Assembly (NCBI RefSeq): GCF_900105195.1
Contig: NZ_FNRX01000002.1
Location: forward strand, 3,596,001-3,660,000
DNA length: 64,000 nt
Direction: 5' to 3'
From: Rhodococcus pyridinivorans
GTDB taxonomy: Bacteria > Actinomycetota > Actinomycetes > Mycobacteriales > Mycobacteriaceae
Part shown: positions 11,444 through 21,030 of the stretch, piece by piece
Layout: every line of letters starts with the position of its first letter
How positions within the stretch are numbered: position 1 is the stretch's first letter
Made by a program: the position numbers and the translations under genes
Notes under the pieces: generated by a model
Databases searched by the model: none
What the model saw: only the letters and a program-made list of their open reading frames with translations
Told to the model about the DNA's origin: nothing

Positions 11444-12694
11444 CTACCAGGGTAGGACGTTCACGCCATGACCTACGACACGCCGTCGGAGTCCCCCGTC
11501 CCCCGTATCCGTGGACGTAACAACGTCGACGGCGTGCTGCAGGGCCACGAGTGTGTCGGCCGCCACCATCGCGTCGCAGTGTGGAAGCGCGGCGGACATC
11601 GACCCGGTCGAGGGCGTGAAACCGGACTGCCCGGCCCGGGGGTTGAGCCACACCAGCCGGTGCGCGCGACGCCGGATCCTGGCCAGGACGTGGGCGAGTT
11701 CGGTGGGATCGTCGCTGTCCCAACCGTCGGACGCGACGACGACGATCGCTCCGCGCATCAGGTGTCCGTGATGGGAGGCGACCACCTCGGCGAGCGAACC
11801 GGCGATGCGGGTGCCTCCGAACCGCGTCCGTACCCGCTCGTTGGCGACGCCGATCGCCTGATCGACCGACCGGTGCCGGAGGACCGGCGTCAGACGCGCA
11901 GCTGTGGTGGAGAACACGAAGACCTCAGCCGTTCCGGTGTGGGCGAGCGCACGCACGAGATGCAGATACACCCCGATGTAGGGACGCATGGAACGGCTGA
12001 CATCGCAGAACACGACGACCTGCCGCCGGCGTCGACCCGGTCGCGTGCGGATCAGCCGGAGCGGCTCGAACCCCGTGCCGCGGGAGGCTGCGATGCTCGC
12101 GCGGATGTCGACGCGTCCGGTGTGGCGTTGCACCCGGCGGCGGGTGCGGCGGATCGCCCAGCGCGCTCCGGCCGCCTCGATCCATGTCTCGAGGAGTGCG
12201 AGTTGCGCCGGGTCGAGGTCGTCGAACCGCTGATCGGCGATCTCGACCAGTGCGCTCGCCACCTCGCGCCCCGGGCGGCCGGGTGCCCGCTCCCCCTCTG
12301 CGGATTCGACGATCGTCCTGGTGACCCATGGAACGTCGTGCCCGGAAGTGGGAACCCCGATGGGCCGGCTGGGTCCGTCCGGTGTCGACGCCCCCGGCGC
12401 GCCTTCGTCCTCGGGTCCCGTGCGACGGGCGTGCGGGTCGAGCGGAACTGGTGCCTCGCCGAACACCCGGTCGAAGACCGTATCGAAGGTGGACAGGCTC
12501 TCGTACCGGTCGACGAGGGTGAGCCGCGCGGTCCAGTACAACCGAGTCCGCGTGGTTGGCGGACACGCACGCAAGCCGCGCGTGAAGGTCGCCGCTCCGT
12601 CCGCCGGGACCACGATCCCGGCGGACCTGAGCCGGTCGACCAACGCGACTGTGAAGGCGGCGTGATCGACCCCGGGGAGCAGCCCGGCGCTCAT
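11444..12694 (-). CDS. VWA-domain protein of the CO dehydrogenase cluster (CoxE-like)
   Basis: A 416-residue protein whose C-terminal half is a von Willebrand factor A domain of the CoxE-like type. The metal-ion-dependent adhesion motif reads FCDVSRSM (D-x-S-x-S), followed by conserved GGTRI and ASDGWD segments. The N-terminal region is basic and lacks a signal peptide, so it acts in the cytoplasm. In CO dehydrogenase clusters a MoxR ATPase and a VWA protein of this kind assist assembly of the Mo-Cu active site. The ATG overlaps the stop codon of the upstream MoxR gene (TAATG), showing tight translational coupling. It may also serve another molybdenum hydroxylase; the link to CO dehydrogenase is from gene order. 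Confidence 0.85.
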   Translation of the reverse strand: MSAGLLPGVDHAAFTVALVDRLRSAGIVVPADGAATFTRGLRACPPTTRTRLYWTARLTLVDRYESLSTFDTVFDRVFGEAPVPLDPHARRTGPEDEGAPGASTPDGPSRPIGVPTSGHDVPWVTRTIVESAEGERAPGRPGREVASALVEIADQRFDDLDPAQLALLETWIEAAGARWAIRRTRRRVQRHTGRVDIRASIAASRGTGFEPLRLIRTRPGRRRRQVVVFCDVSRSMRPYIGVYLHLVRALAHTGTAEVFVFSTTAARLTPVLRHRSVDQAIGVANERVRTRFGGTRIAGSLAEVVASHHGHLMRGAIVVVASDGWDSDDPTELAHVLARIRRRAHRLVWLNPRAGQSGFTPSTGSMSAALPHCDAMVAADTLVALQHAVDVVTSTDTGDGGLRRRVVGHGVNVLPW

Positions 12695-13590
12695 TACACT
12701 TCGGTGGAGACGAAGCGGGTCAGCGCCTCCCCCAGCGCGTCGCCGTCGTCGGGAGTCTTCGCCAGTGCCGCGAGCGACATCGCCGCTTCGGGCCGGACGA
12801 GGTCGGTGACACCGAGCGCGGCGAGGGCCGATACCCAGTCGATGGTCTCCACGATTCCGGGTGCCTTGTCGAGATCGAGTCCGCGGGCCACCGCGACGAA
12901 ATCTGTGGCACGTTCGACGAGCGCGAGGTTCGCCGATGGCACCGTGCGACGCAGGATCGCCACCGCCCGGGCGCGGTCGGGGTAGTCGATCCAGTGGTAC
13001 AGGCAACGTCGCCGCAGTGCGTCGTGTAGGTCGCGGCTCCGATTCGAGGTCAGCACGACAACGGGCGGGCGGGTCGCGGTGAGGGTGCCGAGTTCGGGAA
13101 TGGTGACGGCGAACTCCCCCAGGAACTCGAGCAGCAACGCCTCGAATTCGTCGTCGGCACGGTCGATCTCGTCGACGAGCAGAACGGCGGGTGTGTCGCC
13201 GCGGTGGCGGACGCAGCGCAGGATGGGGCGTTCGAGGAGGTATTCCTCGGAGTACAGGTCGGCTTCGGCGGGAACGTCGCCGCGCGCCTCGGCGAGCCGG
13301 ATCGCGAGCAACTGGCGTTGGTAGTTCCAGTCGTAGAGGGCCTCGGCGACCGACAGTCCCTCGTAGCACTGCAACCGGATCAGCGGGCTGCCGAGAATCT
13401 GCGCGAGCACCTTGGCGGCAGTGGTCTTGCCGACCCCAGGTTCGCCCTCGAGCAACAGCGGTCGCCCCAATGCGACGGCGAGGTGGATCGCGGCGGCGGT
13501 GCCCTGATCGAGTAGGTGATCGTGGCTGTCGAATCTGGCCATCACGTCGTCGACGCCGGTGAAGATGCCCGGAGAGGACGGGTCGGTCAC
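12694..13590 (-). CDS. MoxR-family AAA+ ATPase (CoxD-like)
   Basis: A 298-residue AAA+ ATPase of the MoxR family. Walker A reads GEPGVGKTT, Walker B LLVDEIDRAD, and sensor-1 VVVLTSNRSRDL. MoxR proteins pair with VWA proteins to form chaperone complexes that mature metal enzymes; CoxD in Afipia carboxidovorans is needed for the bimetallic CO dehydrogenase cluster. The start is a GTG at 13590 overlapping the stop of the preceding XdhC-type gene (GTGA). The gene ends in a four-base overlap with the VWA gene, so the three accessory genes are translated in series. Confidence 0.88.
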   Translation of the reverse strand: MTDPSSPGIFTGVDDVMARFDSHDHLLDQGTAAAIHLAVALGRPLLLEGEPGVGKTTAAKVLAQILGSPLIRLQCYEGLSVAEALYDWNYQRQLLAIRLAEARGDVPAEADLYSEEYLLERPILRCVRHRGDTPAVLLVDEIDRADDEFEALLLEFLGEFAVTIPELGTLTATRPPVVVLTSNRSRDLHDALRRRCLYHWIDYPDRARAVAILRRTVPSANLALVERATDFVAVARGLDLDKAPGIVETIDWVSALAALGVTDLVRPEAAMSLAALAKTPDDGDALGEALTRFVSTEV

Positions 13591-14522
13591 GCGACGTCGT
13601 CCTTCTCGAAGCGGCTGCGGCAACCCGGGCAGCAGAACCACATCGTCCGGCCCGCAACGACGAGGTGCGGGGTGGACTCGGTGATCGTGACGGTCATCCC
13701 GCACACCGGGTCGACGGCCGTCTGCGGCTTCGACTCCGTCTCCCTCGGCACCTCGACGCGTCGACAACTCTCCTCGGAGGGGCGGATGAGGCTGCCGCTG
13801 CGCGCGACTCGCACGATGTCGGCCACGATCGACAGACCGATCTCCGCGGGGGTGCGGGCACCGATATCGAGCCCGACCGGGGTGTGCACGTGGGCACGCT
13901 CGTCGTCGGTCGGATCCACCTCGTCGAGCACCGCGGCGCCACGGGTGTGACTGGCGACCAGACCGATATAGCGGCTTCCGGCGTCGAGCGCCGCGCGGAT
14001 CACACTCCCCTCGTCGCCTCCGTGACTCGCGACGATCACCACCGACGCCTCGGCAGGCACTCGCGTCCCGCGAATCCGTTCCACCGAGTAGTCGACGCGC
14101 CGCGCGAAGTCGCTCACGGCGTCGGCCACGGGCGAGTCCCCGAAGACGGCCACCACGAGCGCAGGCATCCGCGGCTCGAGAAAGATCTCGGTGGCCCCAC
14201 CGGACATGCACGGGTTGACCGCGATCGTCGCCCCCGGGGTGTCGGGGAACTCGGCGGCTCCGGCCGGCAGCACCCGTAGGAGCATGCTCTCCCCTCGCTC
14301 GAGCACCGTGCGGGACATTTCGCGCACCGAGTTCTCGGTGCACTGTCCGCCGACGAACCCCTCGATCGTGCCGTCGGCGTGGACGAGCGCCCGGTCGCCC
14401 GAGTGCGCGGACGTCGGCGGCTGTGCCCGTACGACGGTCGCTTCCACGAACGGGCGGCGTTCGCTGCGCAACTGTGCTGCCCGCACCGCAAGGTCCATGT
14501 CCTCGTACTCCGCTCGTTCCAC
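13587..14522 (-). CDS. XdhC/CoxI-type molybdenum-cofactor maturation protein with C-terminal YHS domain
   Basis: A 311-residue protein. Residues 1 to about 240 match the XdhC/CoxI family: an N-terminal domain containing FVGGQCTENSV, then a Rossmann-type region with VVIVASHGGDE and a typical PVGLDIGARTPAEIGLSI segment. Family members bind molybdenum cofactor and help insert the sulfur- or copper-modified form into hydroxylases. The last 45 or so residues form a YHS-type metal-binding tail (DPVCGM then FCCPGC) that standard XdhC proteins lack. The GTG start at 14522 is preceded by AGAAGGA. It sits between coxL and the MoxR gene, so its client is most likely CO dehydrogenase. Confidence 0.85.
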   Translation of the reverse strand: MERAEYEDMDLAVRAAQLRSERRPFVEATVVRAQPPTSAHSGDRALVHADGTIEGFVGGQCTENSVREMSRTVLERGESMLLRVLPAGAAEFPDTPGATIAVNPCMSGGATEIFLEPRMPALVVAVFGDSPVADAVSDFARRVDYSVERIRGTRVPAEASVVIVASHGGDEGSVIRAALDAGSRYIGLVASHTRGAAVLDEVDPTDDERAHVHTPVGLDIGARTPAEIGLSIVADIVRVARSGSLIRPSEESCRRVEVPRETESKPQTAVDPVCGMTVTITESTPHLVVAGRTMWFCCPGCRSRFEKDDVA

Positions 14523-14544
14523 TCGAATCCTTCTGTCGCGTCGC

Positions 14545-16938
14545 TCAGATCGGCGGGGTCGCGCGACCCTGCATGGCTTCCCACACCCGCGACGGTGTCA
14601 ACGGCATGTCGGCGTGCCGGACGCCGAGGGGTTTCAACGCATCGACCACGGCGTTGACGATCGCGGGCGGGGAACCGACCGTGGCGGATTCGCCGATGCC
14701 CTTCGCGCCGATCGGGTGATGCGGTGACGGAGTGACGGTGAACGCCGTCTCGAGCGTGGGTACCTCGAGGGCGGTGGGGATCAGGTAGTCCATGAACGAC
14801 CCGCCCAGGCAGGTGCCGTTCTCGTCGAACGCGATCATCTCCATCAGGGCCATGCCGATCCCGTCGACGATGCCACCGTGCACCTGCCCTTCGATGATCA
14901 TCGGGTTGATGCGGGTGCCGCAGTCGTCCACGGCCAGGAACCGGCGGATCTTCACCTCCGCGGTGCCGGGATCGACGTCGACGACACAGAAGTAGGCGCC
15001 ATAGGGATAGGTGAGGTTCTCGGGGTTGTAGCAGATCTGCGCCTCGAGACCGCCTTCGAGACCTTCGGGCAGATCGCCGGCGCCGTGGGCCCGCATCGCG
15101 ATGTCCTGGATCGTGACCGCCGCCGACGGGTCGCCCTTGACTCGGAAGGTGCCCTTCTCCCATTCGAGATCGGCGACGGAGACCTCGAGCATGCCCGATG
15201 CGATTATCTTCGCCTTGTCGCGCACCTTGCGGGCTACCAGCGCGGCGGCCGCGCCGGACACCGGTGTCGAGCGGCTTCCGTAGGTGCCGAGCCCGAAGGG
15301 GGTGTTGTCGGTGTCTCCGTGGACGACGTCGATGTCGTCGGGCGGGATGCCGATCTCCTCCGCGACGATCTGCGCGAAAGTCGTCTCGTGTCCTTGCCCC
15401 TGGGACTGCACCGACAATCTCACCACGGCCTTGCCGGTGGGATGGACACGCAGTTCGCAGCCGTCGGCCATGCCGAGACCGAGGATGTCCATGTCCTTGC
15501 GCGGACCGGCGCCGACGGCCTCGGTGAAGAACGACATGCCGATACCCATCAGCTCACCCCGTGCGCGGCGTTCGGCCTGCTCGCGGCGCAGCTCGTCGTA
15601 GCCGACGATGTCCATGGCCTTGCGCATGGTGGTCTCGTAGTCGCCCGAGTCGTACTTCCAGCCGGTCTTGCTCGTGTAGGGGAACTGATCAGGGCGCAGG
15701 AGGTTTTTCAGGCGCAGTTCCGCAGGGTCCATGTCGAGGTCGTAGGCGAGGCAGTCGACGAGCCGTTCGACGAAGTACACGGCCTCGGTGATGCGGAACG
15801 AGCAGGCGTAGGCGACGCCGCCGGGTGCCTTGTTGGTGTAGACCGCGGTCATGTGGGAGTAGGCGGCCTCGATGTCGTAACTGCCGGTGAACACACCGAA
15901 GAAGCCGGCCGGATATTTCACCGGGGCCGCGGTGGCGTTGAAGGCGCCGTGGTCGGCGAGGACACGGGACCTGATCGCGAGGATGCGACCTTCCTTCGTC
16001 GCCGCGATCTCCCCGACCATGATGTAGTCGCGTGCGAAGCCGGTGCTCATGAGGTTCTCGCTGCGGTCCTCCATCCACTTCACCGGATGACCGGTGACCA
16101 GCGACGCGACGATCGCTCCGACGTAGCCGGGGTAGATGGGGACCTTATTGCCGAATCCCCCGCCGATGTCGGGTGAGATGACGCGGATCTTGTGCTCGGG
16201 CAGACCCGCCACCAGCGCGTACAGCGTGCGATGGGCGTGCGGGGCCTGTGTGGTGGACCAGAGCGTCAGCTTCCCGGAGATCCGGTCGTAATCGGCGACC
16301 GCACCGCAGGTCTCCATCGGCGCGGGATGCACGCGTGGATAGACGATCTCCTGCCGGGTGACGACGTCGGCCTTCGCGAAGACCGCGTCGGTGGCCGCGG
16401 CATCGCCGGTTTCCCAGTCGAAGCAGTGGTTGTCGGTCTTGCCGTCGAGATCGGTCCGGATCACCGGTGCCTCGGGCGACAGCGCCGTGCGCACGTCGAC
16501 GACCGGGTCGAGCATCTCGTAGTCGACGTCGATCAGTTCGAGGGCGTCGCGCGCCGAGTAGTGGTCGTCGGCGACGACGAAGGCGACCTCCTGACCGTGG
16601 AAGCGCACCTTGTCGGTGGCCAGCACGGCCTGTACGTCGTTCGACAGCGTCGGCATCCAGGCGAGTCCCTTCTCTGCCAGATCGGCGCCCGTGATCACCG
16701 CCCGCACCTTCGGGTGCGCGAGGGCGGCGGACGTATCGATGCCGTTGATGCGCGCATGCGCAACCGGCGATCGGAGCACCGCGAGATGCAGCATGCCGGG
16801 CAGCCGGACGTCGTCGACGTAGTTGCCGCGGCCCCGCACGAACCGCGGGTCCTCCTTGCGCAGCATCCGGCCGTGTCCGCACGGCTTGCCATCGTTGTCC
16901 TGTTCCTCCGGGCGTGTGTCCGGTTCGACCGCGGTCAT
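14545..16938 (-). CDS. coxL: Aerobic carbon monoxide dehydrogenase large subunit, form I
   Basis: A 797-residue molybdenum hydroxylase large subunit. Residues 376-382 read AYACSFR, the form I CoxL active-site loop (AYxCSFR) that distinguishes true CO dehydrogenases from form II (AYRGAGR) homologues; Cys379 would be the residue ligating copper in the Mo-S-Cu centre. GGGFGNK near residue 260 and the C-terminal GAKGIGES motif also fit. The enzyme oxidises CO to CO2 and passes electrons through CoxS and CoxM to the respiratory chain. The ATG overlaps the coxS stop (ATGA). This is a complete, uninterrupted gene in the canonical M-S-L order. Confidence 0.95.
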   Translation of the reverse strand: MTAVEPDTRPEEQDNDGKPCGHGRMLRKEDPRFVRGRGNYVDDVRLPGMLHLAVLRSPVAHARINGIDTSAALAHPKVRAVITGADLAEKGLAWMPTLSNDVQAVLATDKVRFHGQEVAFVVADDHYSARDALELIDVDYEMLDPVVDVRTALSPEAPVIRTDLDGKTDNHCFDWETGDAAATDAVFAKADVVTRQEIVYPRVHPAPMETCGAVADYDRISGKLTLWSTTQAPHAHRTLYALVAGLPEHKIRVISPDIGGGFGNKVPIYPGYVGAIVASLVTGHPVKWMEDRSENLMSTGFARDYIMVGEIAATKEGRILAIRSRVLADHGAFNATAAPVKYPAGFFGVFTGSYDIEAAYSHMTAVYTNKAPGGVAYACSFRITEAVYFVERLVDCLAYDLDMDPAELRLKNLLRPDQFPYTSKTGWKYDSGDYETTMRKAMDIVGYDELRREQAERRARGELMGIGMSFFTEAVGAGPRKDMDILGLGMADGCELRVHPTGKAVVRLSVQSQGQGHETTFAQIVAEEIGIPPDDIDVVHGDTDNTPFGLGTYGSRSTPVSGAAAALVARKVRDKAKIIASGMLEVSVADLEWEKGTFRVKGDPSAAVTIQDIAMRAHGAGDLPEGLEGGLEAQICYNPENLTYPYGAYFCVVDVDPGTAEVKIRRFLAVDDCGTRINPMIIEGQVHGGIVDGIGMALMEMIAFDENGTCLGGSFMDYLIPTALEVPTLETAFTVTPSPHHPIGAKGIGESATVGSPPAIVNAVVDALKPLGVRHADMPLTPSRVWEAMQGRATPPI

Positions 16939-17423
16939 CACGACACCTCCGTGGGTTGCGCCTTCGAGGAGTGTTCGGCGGCCCACCGGACCGACCGGAC
17001 GATGGTGGTGTAGCCGGTGCAGCGGCAGATCTGCCCGGAGATCGCCTCGCGGATCGTCGCCTCGTCGGGGTCGGGATCGCGGTCGAGCAGGGACCGCGCG
17101 GTGATCATCATTCCCGGGGTGCAGAAGCCGCACTGCAGTCCGTGGCAGCGCACGAAGCCTTCCTGCACGGGGTCGAGGACACCGTCGCGTTCGAGTCCCT
17201 CGACGGTGAGCACCTCGTGGCCGGCGGCCATGACCGCCAGCGTGGTGCACGACTTCACCGGCTCGCCGTCCACGGCGACGACACACGTACCGCAGTTGCT
17301 CGTGTCGCAACCCCAGTGGGTTCCGGTCAGACCGAGGTGGTCGCGCAGGAAGTGCACGAGCAGCGTCCGGGGTTCGACGTCGGCGGTGACACTCTCGCCG
17401 TTGACCGTCATCGAGATCTGCAT
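16938..17423 (-). CDS. coxS: Aerobic carbon monoxide dehydrogenase small [2Fe-2S] subunit
   Basis: A 161-residue electron-transfer subunit with two [2Fe-2S] clusters. The plant-type cluster uses Cys39, Cys44, Cys47 and Cys59 (CDTSNCGTC, then SC). The second uses Cys98, Cys101, Cys133 and Cys135 (CGFC and CRC). Length and spacing are standard for CoxS/XdhA-type small subunits. It starts five bases after the coxM stop and overlaps coxL at its end, so all three subunits are translationally linked. Confidence 0.95.
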   Translation of the reverse strand: MQISMTVNGESVTADVEPRTLLVHFLRDHLGLTGTHWGCDTSNCGTCVVAVDGEPVKSCTTLAVMAAGHEVLTVEGLERDGVLDPVQEGFVRCHGLQCGFCTPGMMITARSLLDRDPDPDEATIREAISGQICRCTGYTTIVRSVRWAAEHSSKAQPTEVS

Positions 17424-17427
17424 CGGT

Positions 17428-18312
17428 TCACACCCTTTCGGTGACGCCGAGACGTTCGGCGGATTGGCGCAGGGCCCGCACCGTCAACTCCGATGCGAGG
17501 TGACGCTTGTAGGCGGCGGTGCCGCGCTGATCGGTCTCGGGATCGCATGCCGACGCGGCCGCCGCTCCCGCCTCGCGGAAGAGTTCCTCCGAGGCCGGCG
17601 AGCCGCGCAACAGCTCGGACACCCTCGACAGCGCCGCCTCGTCGGCGCGCACCGCCGTCAGCCCGACACGCGCGTCGGTGATGCGTCCGTCGTCCGACAT
17701 CCACAGCGCGGCGCCCGCGGCGGCCACCGCCCAGTCGCCGGTGCGACGCTCGACCTTCTCGTACGCACTGGCCCCGGTGCCCTTCCTCGGCAGCCGCACC
17801 TCGACGAGCAGTTCGTTCGGGGCGACCGCCGTCTCGTAGGGGCCGAGATGGAAGTCGTGGAAATCGAGCTCGCGCACCCCGCCCGGTCCGCGTACGACAC
17901 AGGTCGCGCCGAGCACTGCACACACGGTGGACAGATCCTCGGCAGGATCTGCCTGACACAACGACCCACCGAGCGTTCCACGATTGCGGACGACAGGATC
18001 GGCGATCACGCGCTCGGCATCGCGGAAGATCGGGAAGATCTCGGCGAGTTCGTCGGATTCGAGAAGCCGGCGGTGCCGGACCAGGGCACCGAGGCGCACG
18101 GACCCGGGTTCGAACACGATGTGATCGAGTTCGTCCGCGAGATCGTTGATGTCGATCAAGTACTCCGGATTCGCGAGCCGAAGTTTCATCATCGGCAGCA
18201 GACTGTGCCCGCCGGCGACGACCCGGGCCCCCTCTCCGTGCCGGTCGAGCAACTCGACGGCGTGATCCACTCCGGTGGCACGCTCGTACTCGAATGGGCC
18301 AGGAACCTGCAT
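17428..18312 (-). CDS. coxM: Aerobic carbon monoxide dehydrogenase medium FAD subunit
   Basis: A 294-residue FAD-binding subunit. The two FAD motifs are [11 protein letters not shown] near residue 34 and [11 protein letters not shown] near residue 113, the standard CoxM arrangement. A C-terminal CO-dehydrogenase flavoprotein domain follows. It transfers electrons from the iron-sulfur subunit towards quinone. This is the first gene of the cox cluster. The 249 bases between its start and the divergent DedA gene must hold both promoters; I see no recognisable operator there. Confidence 0.93.
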   Translation of the reverse strand: MQVPGPFEYERATGVDHAVELLDRHGEGARVVAGGHSLLPMMKLRLANPEYLIDINDLADELDHIVFEPGSVRLGALVRHRRLLESDELAEIFPIFRDAERVIADPVVRNRGTLGGSLCQADPAEDLSTVCAVLGATCVVRGPGGVRELDFHDFHLGPYETAVAPNELLVEVRLPRKGTGASAYEKVERRTGDWAVAAAGAALWMSDDGRITDARVGLTAVRADEAALSRVSELLRGSPASEELFREAGAAAASACDPETDQRGTAAYKRHLASELTVRALRQSAERLGVTERV

Positions 18313-18561
18313 GAAGAACTCCCGCCATCAGGTGGCGCGGACCGGTTTCCCCCACCAGCCGCCCACGATTCCCCCTTGGTGCGCTCATAGTAGACCCGAC
18401 TCGAGATCGATGCGACGAAACGGGCGAATCGGAATCGAATCGTTCCCTTGCGGTCGACGGTGTGTGCCGTAACGCCGCCGTCGTCCGGAGTCCTCGGCGG
18501 TGCGAGCGGATAGCGTGGAAGGAGCCGACCGGCGGACCCGACGGGAGCACCACACAGATCC

Positions 18562-19218
18562 ATGGACGTGATCAACGAATTCATCATCGGCCAGGCCGCA
18601 GCCCTGTGGGTCTACCCGTTGCTCTTCGCCGTGTGCATCCTCGACGGCTTCTTCCCACCGGTGCCCAGCGAGACCGTCCTGGTGACCCTGTCGTCCCTCT
18701 CCGGCTCGACCGGGCGTCCTTACCTGTGGATCGTCATCGTGCTCGCGGCGCTCGGCGCGATCATCGGTGACAACATCGCGTACGCGATCGGACGGAAGGT
18801 CGGTACCGAACGGTTCCGGTGGATGCGCCGCCCGAGGGCACGAGCCGCTTTCGCGTGGGCGCGGCGCGGACTCGACAAGCGCGGCGCCGCAGTGATCCTC
18901 ACGGCGCGATACATCCCGATCGGCCGGATCGCTGTGAACATGACGGCCGGAGCGACCCGCTACCCGCGGCAGAAGTTCGTGCCGCTCACGATCCTCGGTG
19001 GCACGACCTGGGCGCTGTACTCGGCGTTCGTGGGGCGCCTCGTCGGCGGTTGGTTCGAATCGCAGCCGCTGTTCGGCGCCGCGGTCGCCATCTGCGTCGC
19101 GGTGGTCCTGGGTGTCGGAATCGACCATCTCATCCAACGGTTCAAGACCGGTCGAGTGGACGTTCCGCGGGGCGAATCGAGCCCCGACGACGAACGGGGC
19201 AGCACGCTCGAGCGCTGA
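18562..19218 (+). CDS. DedA-family membrane protein
   Basis: A 218-residue integral membrane protein of the DedA/SNARE-associated family. It has the FPPVPSETVL re-entrant motif near residue 31 and the GDNIAYAIGRKVG segment characteristic of the family, followed by ARYIPIGR and several hydrophobic helices. DedA proteins are linked to lipid-carrier and phospholipid translocation (for example undecaprenyl phosphate recycling) and membrane homeostasis. It is divergent from coxM and upstream of tRNA-Arg. A specific substrate cannot be assigned. Confidence 0.88.
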   Translation: MDVINEFIIGQAAALWVYPLLFAVCILDGFFPPVPSETVLVTLSSLSGSTGRPYLWIVIVLAALGAIIGDNIAYAIGRKVGTERFRWMRRPRARAAFAWARRGLDKRGAAVILTARYIPIGRIAVNMTAGATRYPRQKFVPLTILGGTTWALYSAFVGRLVGGWFESQPLFGAAVAICVAVVLGVGIDHLIQRFKTGRVDVPRGESSPDDERGSTLER

Positions 19219-19280
19219 CCCCGGCGGGTACGAGGGTGTGTGCGGCGACCTCGGGGAGCACCCGCTAAGATTCTGGCCGC

Positions 19281-19354
19281 GCCTCCGTAGCTCAGCTGGA
19301 TAGAGCAAGAGCCTTCTAATCTCTAGGTCGCAGGTTCGAGTCCTGCCGGGGGCA
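19281..19354 (+). tRNA. tRNA-Arg (anticodon TCT)
   Basis: A 74-nt cloverleaf: acceptor GCCTCCG pairs with CGGGGGC (one T-G pair), D arm with AGCTCAGCTGGATAGAGC, anticodon loop CTTCTAA giving TCT, and T arm with GGTTCGAGTCC. The discriminator base is A and CCA is not encoded. The 195 bases between this gene and gdhA hold no gene; they presumably carry the gdhA promoter. Confidence 0.95.
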
Positions 19355-19549
19355 CCTCGACCGCCGGCGGACCACCCGTCGCGGGGCCGCACATCATACC
19401 GGTGAACTGGGCATTTCGCCCGGCAGACAGGCCGTTCGGATCGTGTGTTTCTCATCCCACCTTGCCGCAGGGTTAACACATGCTAAGGGCCACGTCCTAT
19501 AGTTCTCGTCGTAAATCCCGTGTTACAGAATCCTCACAGAGTCAGGTAG

Positions 19550-20929
<1,380 letters not shown>

Positions 20930-20942
20930 ACTGATTCTTCAT

Positions 20943-20988
20943 GCGAAGTGCGGGTACCGACGAGTTCGGTACCCGCACTTCGCGTTTC
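20943..20988 (+). terminator. Intrinsic terminator after gdhA, possibly bidirectional
   Basis: A perfect 16-base stem (GCGAAGTGCGGGTACC with its complement) and a short loop, followed by GTTTCG on the plus strand. It separates gdhA from the convergent end of selB at 21031 and could stop both transcripts. Confidence 0.85.
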
Positions 20989-21030
20989 GGGTGAAGGGTC
21001 GTCCCGCCGGAGAGTGCGGGGACGGCGACT

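Noticed and set aside
19355..19549. GlnR or AmtR box upstream of gdhA
   Set aside because: No convincing match to a nitrogen-regulator consensus could be read; regulation is left open.
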